DNA of 64,000 nt, from positions 215,069-279,068 of the forward strand of contig NZ_QZEZ01000006.1 of NCBI RefSeq assembly GCF_003594885.1, in the 5' to 3' direction. Below are positions 8,347 through 18,100 of this stretch, piece by piece. The translations under genes and the position numbers were made by a program. The DNA comes from Vallicoccus soli (GTDB taxonomy: Bacteria > Actinomycetota > Actinomycetes > Motilibacterales > Motilibacteraceae). Numbering within the stretch: position 1 is the first letter of the stretch; the number at the start of each line of letters is the position of its first letter. The notes under the pieces are model-generated. The model did no database searches. It saw only the letters and a program-made list of their open reading frames with translations, and was not told the origin of the DNA.

Positions 8347-9678
8347 GTGAGGATGCCGCTGGTGGGGGACGGGGTGCTGGTGCCCGTGGCGGGGGGGCCG
8401 CCGCGCCCGTACGTGGACCTCGACGCGGCGGCGAGCACGTCGCCGTCGGTGCGCGTGGCGGCGGCGGTCGCGGACTTCCTGCCCTGGTGCTCGAGCGTGC
8501 ACCGCGGGGCCGGGCTGAAGTCGCGCGTGTCGAGCGAGCGGTTCGAGCAGGCGCGCGACACCGTCCTGCGCTTCGTGGGCGCCGACCCGGTGGAGCACCA
8601 GGCGGTCTTCGTGCGCGGCACCACCGAGGCCCTCAACGTCGCCGCCGCCCGCCTCGGGCTCACCCGCGACGACGTCGTCCTCACGACGGTCGCGGAGCAC
8701 CACTCCAACCTCCTGCCGTGGCGGCGCCACGCGGCGGTCCGCTACGTCGACGTGGACGTGGACGGCACCTTCACCGTCGACGACGTGGTCGCGGGGCTCG
8801 ACGCGTCCCCGCGCCCGAAGGTCCTCGCGCTCACCGGCGCGTCCAACGTCACCGGCTGGGTGCCGCCGCTCGCGGAGATCGCCGCGGCCGCCCGCGCCCG
8901 CGGGGTCCTCGTCGTCGTCGACGGCGCGCAGCTCGCCCCGCACCGCCCGGTGCGCATGGCCGAGCTGGGCATCGACGTGCTGGCGCTCAGCGGGCACAAG
9001 ATGCACGCCCCGTACGGCGCCGGGGCGCTCGTCGCCCCCCGCCGCCTGCTCGCGCAGGGCGAGCCGCTGCTCGTCGGCGGCGGCGCGGTGAGCGCGGTCG
9101 GGCTGCACGACGTGCAGTGGGGACCGGCCCCCGACCGGGACGAGGCCGGCTCGCCGAACGTCGTCGGCGTGGTCGCGCTCGACGCGGCGGTGCAGGAGCT
9201 CGGGATGCGCGGCTGGGCGGCGACGCTGCGCCACGAGCGCCGGCTCGCCGCCGAGCTCGACCGCCAGCTCGCGACCGTCCCGGGCCTGGTCCGCTACGGC
9301 CCCCGCGACGCCGACGCCCTGGCCCTCGCCACCTTCAACCTCGAGGGCGTGCCGCACGGGCTGGTGGCGGCCCGGCTGTCGTACGAGCACGGCATCGGCG
9401 TGCGCAGCGGCTGCTTCTGCGCCCACCCGCTCGTCACCCGGCTGCTCGGCCTCGACGCCGAGCGCACCGCGCTGTTCCGCGAGCAGGTGCGCCGCGGGGA
9501 CCACCACGACCTGCCGGGCGCGGTGCGGGCGAGCACCGGCCACGGCAGCGACGTGGGCGACGTGGTGCGGCTCGGCGAGGCGCTGCGGGCGATCGCCGCC
9601 TCGCCCGGGCGCGCGGCGGACTACGAGGTCACGGGCTCGGGCGAGCACGTGCCGCGCGACGCCGCCGCGGCCGCCTGA
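8347..9678 (+). CDS. Class V aminotransferase, cysteine desulfurase/SufS type
   Basis: The 443-residue PLP enzyme has a Schiff-base lysine Lys218 in SGHKMHAPYG, a phosphate-binding region RGTTEALN, a conserved AEHHSNLLPW and the aspartate of VVDGAQL. The segment RSGCFCAHP places Cys358 where SufS enzymes have their catalytic cysteine (RTGHHCAQP), so sulfur transfer from cysteine is possible. There are no Suf/Isc scaffold genes nearby, so it may act on another substrate. The GTG at 8347 follows GAGGAGG; ATG 8353 is an alternative. It faces away from the GGDEF-EAL gene across 125 bp with nothing recognisable. Confidence 0.88.
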   Translation: MRMPLVGDGVLVPVAGGPPRPYVDLDAAASTSPSVRVAAAVADFLPWCSSVHRGAGLKSRVSSERFEQARDTVLRFVGADPVEHQAVFVRGTTEALNVAAARLGLTRDDVVLTTVAEHHSNLLPWRRHAAVRYVDVDVDGTFTVDDVVAGLDASPRPKVLALTGASNVTGWVPPLAEIAAAARARGVLVVVDGAQLAPHRPVRMAELGIDVLALSGHKMHAPYGAGALVAPRRLLAQGEPLLVGGGAVSAVGLHDVQWGPAPDRDEAGSPNVVGVVALDAAVQELGMRGWAATLRHERRLAAELDRQLATVPGLVRYGPRDADALALATFNLEGVPHGLVAARLSYEHGIGVRSGCFCAHPLVTRLLGLDAERTALFREQVRRGDHHDLPGAVRASTGHGSDVGDVVRLGEALRAIAASPGRAADYEVTGSGEHVPRDAAAAA

Positions 9679-9706
9679 GGCGCCGGCGGTCGGGCGGCCG
9701 CGCCGC

Positions 9707-10336
9707 TCAGGAGGCCGGCGGGTAGGGCGAGGCCTTGAGCAGCCGGGCGAGGTGCGCGGCGTTCGCCGCGACCGTGGCGGTGGTGGAGGCGACGCCGTCC
9801 GGCGTCCGCGGCAGGTCCTTGTAGTCCCGCGCCTCGCCCATGGCCTCGTCGTTCCAGTACGTCACCGCGTTCGCCGCGAGGCTGAAGCCGACGTCGTTGA
9901 GGCCCTGGTAGAGGATCCCGGTGATGTGGTGGGCGCCGTCCTCGTTGCCCACGACGGCGCCGACGGCGACCTTGCCGAAGGTCTCGAGGCGGCCCTGGTC
10001 GTCGGTGTACGACAGCTCGGCGTCGAGCCGCTCGAGCACGCGCTGGCAGACGCTGGAGTGCTGGCCCATCCAGGTGGGCGTCGCGAGCACGAGCACGTCG
10101 GCCTCGAGGACCTGCCGGCGGATCGCGGGCCAGGCGTCGCCGTCGCCCATGTCCGCCTCGACGCCGGGCTTGACGTCGTGGTCGACGACGCGCACCACCT
10201 CGCCGTACGTGACCCCGTGCTCGCCCAGCGCCTCGAGGACCTGCTGGGCGATGAGGACGCTGCTCGAGGCGTCGGGCGAGGGGGTGAGGGTGCAGGACAG
10301 GGCGACGGCGCGCAGGGGCGGGGTCTGGTCGGTCAT
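9707..10336 (-). CDS. Flavodoxin-like NAD(P)H-dependent oxidoreductase
   Basis: The 209-residue protein has a flavodoxin-like fold: an early phosphate-binding loop (CTLTPSPDASSSVLIAQQ) and the FMN-contact segment ATPTWMGQHSSVCQRVLERLD, with a later GAVVGNEDGAHH. These are typical of FMN-reductase and WrbA-like quinone reductases. The physiological acceptor is unknown. It is convergent with the desulfurase-like gene at 8347 and divergent from the glycosyltransferase at 10439. Confidence 0.85.
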   Translation of the reverse strand: MTDQTPPLRAVALSCTLTPSPDASSSVLIAQQVLEALGEHGVTYGEVVRVVDHDVKPGVEADMGDGDAWPAIRRQVLEADVLVLATPTWMGQHSSVCQRVLERLDAELSYTDDQGRLETFGKVAVGAVVGNEDGAHHITGILYQGLNDVGFSLAANAVTYWNDEAMGEARDYKDLPRTPDGVASTTATVAANAAHLARLLKASPYPPAS

Positions 10337-10438
10337 GCCGGCCAGCGTCCCCGCCCCGGCCGGAGATCACTCGTGCGCGACAGGAACCCCTCCCGTGGTG
10401 CATGCTCCCCCTCGGCCGACGGACCGGCGGGAGGGCGC

Positions 10439-11677
10439 GTGCACGGACAGGACCGGCAGGACCGGCAGGACCGGCAGGAGGGCGGCGCGGCGGGGGTGGG
10501 CCGCCCGCTCACGGTGCTCGTGGACGCGGGGCCGTGGCTGCCCGTCCCCCCGGCGGGGTACGGCGGGATCGAGACCGTCGTCGCGACCCTGGTGCCCGAG
10601 CTGCGCCGGCTCGGGGTGCGGGTCGTCCTCGCCGCGGTGGGCGGCAGCGCGCTGGAGGCGGACGGTCGGGTGACCACGCTGCCGCACGGGCAGCTCGAGC
10701 GGGTCACGGCGCCGTACAACCGCAGCTCGGGCGTCGCGCACGCGCACATGCAGGCCGTCGTCGCCGCGCTGCGGGCCGACCCGTCCATCGACCTCGTGCA
10801 CGACCACCTCGAGGTCGTGGGCCCGGCCGTGCTCGCCGCGATGGGCGAGGCCGCGCCGCCGGTGCTGCAGACGCTGCACTGGGACCTGCGCAAGCACCGC
10901 GAGTTCTACGAGACCTTCGACGGGCGCGGGCGGGTGTTCTTCGCCGGGGTGTCCGACAGCCAGGTCGAGCGGGCGCCGCTCAACCTGCGCCGCCAGGTGC
11001 TGGCCAGCGTGCCGCTGGCGGTGCCGCCGCCGCTGCCCCTGCCCGCGCCGCGGCGGTCGGGGGAGCCGTACGCGCTCGTGCTCGCCCGCGTCACGCGCGA
11101 CAAGGGCCAGGACCTGGCGGCCCGCGCGTGCCGGCGCGCCGGGCGCCGCCTCGTGCTCGCCGGACCGGTGGCGGGGGTCGACGACCCCGCGGAGCTCGCG
11201 CGGCGGCTCGCCGACCCCGCCGACCCGCTGCAGGGCGACCCGGACGCGGCGTACTGGCGGGAGGAGGTCGCCCCGCTCGTCGACGGCGACCGGGTGCGCT
11301 GGGTGGGCGGCGTCGCCGGCGAGGAGAAGGAGCGGCTGCTCCAGGGCGCCGACGCCCTGCTGACCCCGGTCCGCTGGGCCGAGCCGGGCGCGACGGGCGT
11401 GGTCGAGGCGCTGGTGCGCGGGGTCCCCGTGGTGGCGACGCCGCTCGGGGTGCTGCCCTCGCTGGTCGAGGACGGCGTCAACGGCTTCCTCGCCGACGAC
11501 GAGGAGGGGCTCGCCGCAGCGCTGCGCCGGGTGGGCTCCCTGGACCCGGCCCGGGTGCGGGCGTCCGCGGACCGCTGGACGCCCGAGGCGATGGCCCGCA
11601 GCTACCTCGCGCTCTACCGCCGGGTGCTGGCGCTCGCCGGCCCGCGCCGCGAGGACCTCACGGCGTCGTCGCGCTGA
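10439..11677 (+). CDS. Family 4-type (GT-B) glycosyltransferase
   Basis: The 412-residue protein has the N-terminal PPAGYGGIETVV block typical of GT4 enzymes, and a central LVLARVTRDKGQDLA. The C-terminal donor-binding site is EPGATGVVEAL, an E-x7-E motif, followed by GVPVVATPLGVLPSLVEDG. The start was set at GTG 10439 (GGGAGGG just upstream). This puts a 9-bp tandem repeat (DRQDRQDRQ) at the extreme N-terminus; GTG 10496 would remove it and is equally possible. The last 20 bp overlap the convergent dehydrogenase gene. Donor and acceptor are unknown; the sugar-type oxidoreductases next door suggest glycan or glycoside metabolism. Confidence 0.87.
   Translation: MHGQDRQDRQDRQEGGAAGVGRPLTVLVDAGPWLPVPPAGYGGIETVVATLVPELRRLGVRVVLAAVGGSALEADGRVTTLPHGQLERVTAPYNRSSGVAHAHMQAVVAALRADPSIDLVHDHLEVVGPAVLAAMGEAAPPVLQTLHWDLRKHREFYETFDGRGRVFFAGVSDSQVERAPLNLRRQVLASVPLAVPPPLPLPAPRRSGEPYALVLARVTRDKGQDLAARACRRAGRRLVLAGPVAGVDDPAELARRLADPADPLQGDPDAAYWREEVAPLVDGDRVRWVGGVAGEEKERLLQGADALLTPVRWAEPGATGVVEALVRGVPVVATPLGVLPSLVEDGVNGFLADDEEGLAAALRRVGSLDPARVRASADRWTPEAMARSYLALYRRVLALAGPRREDLTASSR
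10448..10479. repeat. 9-bp minisatellite (CAGGACCGG, three units plus partial)
   Basis: Three identical 9-mers start at 10448, 10457 and 10466, followed by a partial unit. They are in frame and encode a repeated Gln-Asp-Arg at the N-terminus of the glycosyltransferase, or form its leader if GTG 10496 is the true start. Confidence 0.8.
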
Positions 11678-12791
11678 GGCCCGGCACCCCGGGCGCGACG
11701 AGCACCGCCTGCAGCACGTGCCGCCGCCGCGCGGCCAGGTCGGCGTAGAGCGCGGGCGCCTCCGCCAGCGGGACGAGGTCGCTCACGAGGTGCTCGCGCA
11801 CCGCGGCCCCGCGGGCGAGGAGCAGGTCGACCGTGGCCGCCGACAGCCGCTCGCGGTCCCACGCGTGCCCGAGCCCGCGCGGCACCCGGCCGATCTGCGC
11901 GCAGACCAGGCGCAGCCCGTTGTGGTGGAACTCCTCGCCGAGCCGGAGCTCACCGGCGCCGCCGGGGTAGAAGGCCAGGTCGACGACGGTGCCCTGCGGC
12001 CGGAGCGCGCGCAGCGCGTCGTGCAGCGCCGCCGCCTGCCCGCGGCCCTGCAGCACGAGGTCCGCGCCCCGGTCGCCGGCGGCGTGCCGCCAGCGCTCCT
12101 TGGCCCAGGTGCCGAGGTCGGTCGATGAGGTGTCCACGGGGACGAGCCCGAGGCCGGCGGCGGCCGCGAGGCGCTCCGGCGTGGGGTCCGCGACCGCCAC
12201 CTCGGCCGCCCCGTGGTGCGCGGCGAGCAGCCCCGTGAGCAGGCCGACGACGCCGGCCCCGGTGACGACGACGCGCCGGCCGCGCACCCCGGCGCCGAGG
12301 TCGGCCGCCGCGGCGCCCGCGCCGAGCAGGTCCTCCGCCGCGTGCAGCAGCCCGTTGGCGCAGATCGGGCCCATGTGGGCGACGTACGTGCCGAGGACCG
12401 GGTCGAGCCCCTCCGGCAGCACGACCGCCCGCTCGGCGAGCGGGTCGAGGTCGTGGCCCGTCGCGTGCCCGTACGTCGCCGCGACCGCCGCGCCCTCCGG
12501 CAGGTGCGGGCTGCGGCTCTCCACCACCCGCCCGACCTGCATGTAGCCGAGCTTGCGGACCGGGTACGCGGGCGCGCCCCCGCCGTCGCGGAACAGCCCG
12601 AGGGTGCCGTCCCAGGTGCGGGTCAGGGCCGGGTTCGTGCCCTTGAGGAACGTCAGCTCGGTCCCGGCCGAGACGCCCGAGGCGAGGGTGTCGACCCGTA
12701 CGGACCCCTCGGCGAGCGGCCCCTGCCCGACCGGCACCCACGCGACCTCGCCGGGCCCGGTCACCTGGAGCACCTCGACGGTGCGGGTCAC
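11658..12791 (-). CDS. Zinc-type alcohol dehydrogenase (MDR superfamily)
   Basis: The 377-residue protein has a medium-chain dehydrogenase layout: an N-terminal GroES-like domain (SGVSAGTELTFLKG), then a Rossmann motif GAGVVGLL following RRVVVTG, and a C-terminal LGEEFHHNGLRLVCAQIG block. The usual structural-zinc Cys cluster is absent. This subgroup often acts on sugar derivatives or alcohols next to Gfo/Idh enzymes. Its start (GTG 12791) overlaps the end of the upstream Gfo/Idh/MocA gene by 4 bp, so the two are one operon. It ends inside the convergent glycosyltransferase. The substrate is unknown. Confidence 0.85.
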   Translation of the reverse strand: MTRTVEVLQVTGPGEVAWVPVGQGPLAEGSVRVDTLASGVSAGTELTFLKGTNPALTRTWDGTLGLFRDGGGAPAYPVRKLGYMQVGRVVESRSPHLPEGAAVAATYGHATGHDLDPLAERAVVLPEGLDPVLGTYVAHMGPICANGLLHAAEDLLGAGAAAADLGAGVRGRRVVVTGAGVVGLLTGLLAAHHGAAEVAVADPTPERLAAAAGLGLVPVDTSSTDLGTWAKERWRHAAGDRGADLVLQGRGQAAALHDALRALRPQGTVVDLAFYPGGAGELRLGEEFHHNGLRLVCAQIGRVPRGLGHAWDRERLSAATVDLLLARGAAVREHLVSDLVPLAEAPALYADLAARRRHVLQAVLVAPGVPGLSATTP

Positions 12792-13753
12792 CGCGGCACC
12801 TCGACCGGGGCGCCGGTGCGCGCGGACTCGGCGAGCGCCCAGCCCACCCGGTGCGTGCGCAGCGCCTCGGCGTAGGGCACGCGGACGAGCGAGGGGTCGC
12901 CGGTGCGCACCGCCGCGCAGAACTCGGCGTCGACCCGCTGCTTGGACACCCCGTCGTCGGGGACGCGCTCGCTGCGCCCGTCGACCTCGAGGCGGGTCTC
13001 GAGCTCCCCGACCTCGACGAGGGTGCGCTCGCCGACCAGCGTCAGGGACGCCGCGTGCTTGCGGTCGAGCAGCGAGGTGGCGACCAGCGTCGCGACGGCG
13101 CCGCCGTCGAGGACGAGCGTCGCCGCGGTCGCCGCGTCCACCAGGGCGGGGTCGCGGTCCGGCAGGGCCGCGGCGTGCGCGCTGACCCGCACGGGCTCGC
13201 CGGCGAGCAGGCGCAGCACGTCGAGCAGGTGCGTCGCCTGCTCCACGAGCTGCCCGCCGGACAGGTCGCGCCGCGGCCACCACGCGACCGGGGGCACCTT
13301 GTCGAGCCAGGCGCCGTGGGCGAGTCGTACGGGGGTGCCGTCCAGCGCCTCGCGCGCCCGCTCGACCCCGGGCATCCCGCGCCAGTGGTAGCCGGTCGCG
13401 GTGACCAGCCCGGCCGCCGCGACCTCCGCCGCGACCGCCTCGGCCGTCGCCAGGTCCGCGGCCAGCGGCTTCTCCACGAGGAACGGCAGGCCCGCCGCGA
13501 CGACCGCCCGCTCGGCGTCGCCGTGGGCGAACGGCGGCAGGCAGAGCCACACCGCGTCGAGCCCGGGCGCGGCGAGGAGCGCGTCGAGGTCCGGGTACGC
13601 CGTCGCCCCGTGCTCGTCCGCCAGCGCGCGGGCCCGCCCGGCGTCGGTGTCGGTCACCGCGACGAGCGACACCCCCTCGAGCCCCGCCAGCACCTGCGCG
13701 TGCCGCGCCCCGACCCCGCCCGCCCCGACCAGCCCCGCCCGCAGCCCGTCCAT
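12788..13753 (-). CDS. Gfo/Idh/MocA-family oxidoreductase
   Basis: The 321-residue protein begins with a Rossmann fold GLVGAGGVGARHAQVL, followed by VEKPLAADL, the family's catalytic Lys signature (EKP). The C-terminal domain holds GGQLVEQATHLLDVLRLL, which carries the His of the family's active site. Members oxidise or reduce sugars and inositols with NAD(P). The ATG at 13753 has GAGGAGG just upstream. It is the first gene of the two-gene unit with the MDR dehydrogenase and is divergent from the binding protein at 13839. Confidence 0.9.
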   Translation of the reverse strand: MDGLRAGLVGAGGVGARHAQVLAGLEGVSLVAVTDTDAGRARALADEHGATAYPDLDALLAAPGLDAVWLCLPPFAHGDAERAVVAAGLPFLVEKPLAADLATAEAVAAEVAAAGLVTATGYHWRGMPGVERAREALDGTPVRLAHGAWLDKVPPVAWWPRRDLSGGQLVEQATHLLDVLRLLAGEPVRVSAHAAALPDRDPALVDAATAATLVLDGGAVATLVATSLLDRKHAASLTLVGERTLVEVGELETRLEVDGRSERVPDDGVSKQRVDAEFCAAVRTGDPSLVRVPYAEALRTHRVGWALAESARTGAPVEVPR

Positions 13754-13838
13754 GGGCCTCCTCCCGCTCGATGGTGCCGACGAGCACCGGCATGCCCACG
13801 CGGTCCCGGTCCACCCCTGCGGGTGCGAGGGTGGGGGA

Positions 13839-14585
13839 GTGCGCGACGACCTCGGCCTCGACGTGGCGGTGCCGGCGGATGTGCGGCGGGTGGTGAGCCT
13901 CGTGCCTTCGCTGACCGAGGCGGTCGCCGCCACCGGGCGCGGGCTGCTCGTGGGCGCGACGGACTGGTGCAGCCACCCGCCGGACCTCGCGGTGCGCAGG
14001 GTGCGGGGCACGAAGAACCCCGACGTCGCCGCGGTCGTCGACCTCGCGCCCGACCTCGTCCTGGCCAACCAGGAGGAGAACCGCGCCGCCGACCTCGACG
14101 CCCTGCGCGCCGCCGGGCTCGCGGTGTGGGTGACCGACGTCCGTACGGTCGACGGCGCCCTCGCCTCGCTCGGCCGCGCGCTCGGCGCCTGCGGGCTCGG
14201 CCGACCGGGCTGGCTGGACGCGGCGGCCGCGGCCTGGGCCGCGGTGCCGGAGCCGGCCGTGCGGCGCCGGGCGGTCGTGCCCGTGTGGCGGCGGCCGTGG
14301 ATGGCGCTGGGCCGCGACACCTTCGCCGGCGACGTCCTGCGCCGGCTCGGCGTCGACCACGTGCTCGCGGACCACCCGGAGCGCTACCCCCGGTTCGACC
14401 CGGCGGCGCTCGGCCCGCTCGACCTCGTCGTGCTGCCCGACGAGCCGTACGCCTTCACCGCCGACGACGGCCCGGAGGCCTTCCCCGGCGTCCCCGCCGC
14501 CCTCGTCGACGGGCGCTCCCTCACCTGGTACGGCCCGAGCATGGTCGAGGCACCCGCCCGCCTGGCGGCCGCGCTCGACGTCTAG
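13839..14585 (+). CDS. Helical-backbone metal/cobalamin-type binding protein without signal peptide
   Basis: The 248-residue protein has a TroA/BtuF-like fold: RRVVSLVPSLTEAV, then GATDWCSHPPDL, GTKNPDVAAVVDLAPDLV and a C-terminal ALVDGRSLTWYGPSM. BtuF-type proteins capture corrinoids or metal chelates for ABC import. No secretion signal is visible and no ABC permease is adjacent, so it may be cytoplasmic or a non-transport homologue. GTG 13839 gives the family-typical VRDDLG start, although its ribosome site is unusually close. IcmF nearby uses B12, a suggestive but unproven link. Confidence 0.75.
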   Translation: MRDDLGLDVAVPADVRRVVSLVPSLTEAVAATGRGLLVGATDWCSHPPDLAVRRVRGTKNPDVAAVVDLAPDLVLANQEENRAADLDALRAAGLAVWVTDVRTVDGALASLGRALGACGLGRPGWLDAAAAAWAAVPEPAVRRRAVVPVWRRPWMALGRDTFAGDVLRRLGVDHVLADHPERYPRFDPAALGPLDLVVLPDEPYAFTADDGPEAFPGVPAALVDGRSLTWYGPSMVEAPARLAAALDV

Positions 14586-14591
14586 CGCCCG

Positions 14592-15098
14592 TCAGAAGTC
14601 GCCGGCGTCGCGGCGCAGGTCGGCGAGGACGTCGACGAGGCGCCGCGCCCGCTCGGCGTCGAGGCCGGGCGCGGCGAACACCTCGGCGTTGAGCCGGGCC
14701 GTGGCGGCGAGGGCGAGGTCGCGCCCCGCGGGCGTCAGCGCGACGAGGGTGGTGCGGCGGTCGCTGGGGTGCTGCTCGCGGCGCACGAGACCGGCGGCCT
14801 CGAGCCGGTCGACGGCGTTCGTGACGCTCGTCGGGTGCACCTGCAGCCGCGCGCCGATCTTCGCCATGGGCAGGGAGCCGGCGCGGCTGAAGTGCAGCAG
14901 GACGAGGAGCTCGTAGCGCGCGAAGGTGACGCCCAGCGGGCGCAGCACCGCCTCGACGCGCGCCAGCACGATCTGCTGGGCGCGCATGAGCGAGGTGACG
15001 GCGGCCATGCCGTCGGCCGCCTCGCCCCAGCCGTGCGCGACCCACTGCCGGTGCGCCTCGGCGACGGGGTCCAGGGCGAGGGCGGGCGTGTCCGGCAC
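14592..15098 (-). CDS. MarR-family transcriptional regulator
   Basis: A 168-residue winged-helix regulator. The DNA-binding core reads LPMAKIGARLQVHPTSVTNAVDRLEAAGLV, followed by the wing HPSDRRTTLVALTPAG. The N-terminal helix and the C-terminal helices form the dimer interface of the family. It is divergent from icmF. A perfect 12-bp palindrome lies in the 97-bp gap between them, so regulation of icmF by a CoA thioester or related ligand is plausible but inferred. Confidence 0.93.
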   Translation of the reverse strand: MPDTPALALDPVAEAHRQWVAHGWGEAADGMAAVTSLMRAQQIVLARVEAVLRPLGVTFARYELLVLLHFSRAGSLPMAKIGARLQVHPTSVTNAVDRLEAAGLVRREQHPSDRRTTLVALTPAGRDLALAATARLNAEVFAAPGLDAERARRLVDVLADLRRDAGDF

Positions 15099-15131
15099 GG
15101 CGCCGATCGTACGCCCGTGGACGTCCGTCGG

Positions 15132-15143
15132 TAGGACGTCCTA
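15132..15143. promoter_or_regulatory. Candidate MarR operator TAGGACGTCCTA
   Basis: A perfect 12-bp palindrome in the MarR-icmF gap. A second GGACGTCC half-site copy lies about 15 bp to its left, and a TAGCAT hexamer (possible -10 for icmF) overlaps its right edge. Operator function is inferred. Confidence 0.55.
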
Positions 15144-15195
15144 GCATCGGGGGGTCCCGGCACCCGGGGCACCCTCGACGACGAGGAGCACCGCC

Positions 15196-18100
15196 GTGAG
15201 CGACGCCCCGGCCCTGCACGTCCCCTCGCGGCCGGTCCGGCTCGTGACCGCGGCGAGCCTCTTCGACGGCCACGACGCCGCCATCAACGTCATGCGCCGG
15301 CTGCTGCAGGCCCAGGGCGCGGAGGTGGTCCACCTGGGGCACGACCGCTCGGTCGAGGACGTCGTCACCGCGGCGGTGCAGGAGGACGTGCAGGGCGTGG
15401 CCGTGTCGTCGTACCAGGGCGGGCACGTCGAGTACTTCGGCTACCTGGTCGAGCGGCTGCGCGAGCGCGGGGCCGGGCACGTCAGGGTGTACGGCGGCGG
15501 CGGCGGCGTCATCGTGCCGGAGGAGATCGCCCTGCTCGCCGGGCGCGGGGTGCGCATCTTCAGCCCGCAGGACGGCCAGCGGCTCGGTCTGCCCGGCATG
15601 GTCAACACCCTCGTGCGCGAGTGCGACGTCGACCTCGCCGCCGACGGGCCCGACGTCGACGCGCTGCTGGCCGGGGACGAGGCCGCGCTCGCGCGCGCCG
15701 TCACCGTGCTCGAGGCGGGGGCCGACCCGGCCCTGGCCGAGCGCGTGCGCTCCGCCCCGCCCGTCCCCGTGCTCGGCATCACCGGCACGGGCGGCTCGGG
15801 GAAGTCCTCCCTGACCGACGAGCTGGTCCGCCGGCTGCGCCGCGACACCGAGGACGAGGTGCGCGTCGCGGTGCTCGCCGTGGACCCCTCGCGCCGTCGC
15901 GGCGGGGGCGCCCTGCTCGGCGACCGCATCCGGATGGGCAGCATCGCCGCCGGGACCGTGTTCTTCCGCTCCCTCGCCACCCGCAGCCCCGGGGCCCAGG
16001 TGCCCGAGCACCTCGGGGACTGCATCGCCGCCTGCGCCGCGGCCGGCGTCGACCTCGTCGTCCTGGAGACGCCGGGCATCGGTCAGGGCGACGCCGCGGT
16101 CGTCCCGTTCTCCGACGTCGCGCTCTACGTCATGACGCCGGACTACGGCGCCGCCAGCCAGCTCGAGAAGATCGACATGCTCGACCTCGCCGACGTGGTC
16201 GCGGTCAACAAGTTCGAGCGCCGCGGCGCCGAGGACGCCCGCCGCGACGTGGCCCGCCAGGTGGTCCGCAACCGGGAGGCCTTCGGGACGCCCTGGGAGG
16301 AGATGCCGGTCTTCGGCACGAGCGCGGCCCGGTTCGACGACGACGGGGTCACGGCCCTCTACCACCACGTCGTGGACCTGCTGCGGGGCAAGGGCCTCAC
16401 CGCGCCGACCGGGGCGCTGCCGCGGGTCGCCACGCGGGTGTCCACCGGGCTGACCAGCGTGCTGCCGCCCTCGCGGGTGCGCTACCTCGCCGAGGTGGCC
16501 GACACGGTGCGCGCCCACCACCAGCGGACCCGCCAGCAGGCCGACGCGGCACGGCGCCGGCAGCAGCACGCGGCGACGTACGACGCCCTGCTCGCGGCGG
16601 GCGAGGAGGAGACGGCCCGCGCGGTGGCCGCGCTGCGCGACGCGGCGGAGGCCGAGCTCGACGGCGACGTGCGCAGCGGGCTCGAGCGCTGGCCGCAGGT
16701 GGTGGAGGCGTACTCCGCGGACGAGCTGGTGTACCGCGTGCGGGGGCGGGAGGTGCGCGCGCCGCTGCGCGTGGAGACGCTGTCGGGGTCGCGGCTGCCG
16801 CGGGTGGCCCTGCCCCGCACGCGGGACCACGGCGAGCTCGTGGCGTTCCTGCGCGGGGAGGGCCTGCCCGGGTCCTTCCCCTACACGGCGGGCGTGTTCC
16901 CGCTGCGGCGCAGCGGCGAGGCGCCGGCGCGCATGTTCGCCGGCGAGGGCGACCCGGCGCGCACGAACCGGCGGTTCCACCTGCTCAGCGAGGGGCAGCC
17001 CGCGACCCGGCTGTCCACCGCGTTCGACTCGGTGACCCTCTACGGGCGCGACCCGTCCGACCGGCCCGACGTGTACGGCAAGGTCGGCACCTCCGGCGTC
17101 TCGGTCGCCACGCTCGACGACGTGGCCGTGCTCTACTCCGGGTTCGACCTCTGCTCGCCGACGACGTCGGTGTCGATGACGATCAACGGGCCCGCGCCCG
17201 CCGTGCTGGCGATGTTCCTGTGCACCGCCGTCGACCAGCAGCTCGACCGCTTCCGCGAGGAGCACGGCCGCGAGCCGAGCGCGGACGAGGCGGAGGAGGT
17301 GCGCAGGAGAGCGTTGTCCACGGTCCGGGGGACGGTGCAGGCCGACATCCTCAAGGAGGACCAGGGGCAGAACACCTGCATCTTCTCCACCGAGTTCGCC
17401 CTGCGGTGCATGGCCGACGTGCAGGAGTGGTTCGTCGAGCACGGGGTCCGCAACTTCTACTCGGTGAGCATCAGCGGCTACCACATCGCCGAGGCCGGGG
17501 CGAACCCGATCAGCCAGCTCGCCTTCACCCTGGCGAACGGCTTCACGTACGTCGAGGCGTACCTCGCCCGCGGCATGGCGGTCGACGACTTCGCGCCGAA
17601 CCTCTCGTTCTTCTTCAGCAACGGGATGGACGCGGAGTACACCGTGCTCGGCCGGGTCGCCCGGCGCATCTGGGCGGTGGCGATGCGGGACCGCTACGGC
17701 GCCGACGAGCGCTCGCAGAAGCTGAAGTACCACGTGCAGACGTCGGGGCGGTCGCTGCACGCGCAGGAGATGTCGTTCAACGACATCCGCACGACGCTGC
17801 AGGCGCTGTGCGCGGTCTACGACAGCGCCAACAGCCTGCACACCAACGCGTACGACGAGGCGGTCACCACGCCGACGGCGGAGTCGGTGCGCCGCGCCCT
17901 CGCGATCCAGATGGTCATCGACCGCGAGTGGGGGATCGCCGACAACGAGAACCCGCTGCAGGGCAGCTTCGTCGTGGAGGAGCTCACCGAGCTCGTCGAG
18001 CAGGCGGTGCTCGAGGAGTTCGACCGGATCGCCGAGCGCGGCGGGGTCCTCGGCGCCATGGAAACCGGTTACCAGCGAGGGCGCATCCAGGACGAGTCGA

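Noticed and set aside
4010..8350. A single 1446-codon plus-strand frame
   Set aside because: Only the first 440 bp carry family similarity (HNH remnant). The rest is antisense to the methyltransferase, pentapeptide and GGDEF-EAL genes, an effect of very high G+C.
8347..9678. A SUF/ISC iron-sulfur assembly operon
   Set aside because: Only the desulfurase-like gene is present; no sufB, sufC, sufD, sufU or iscU homologue is nearby.
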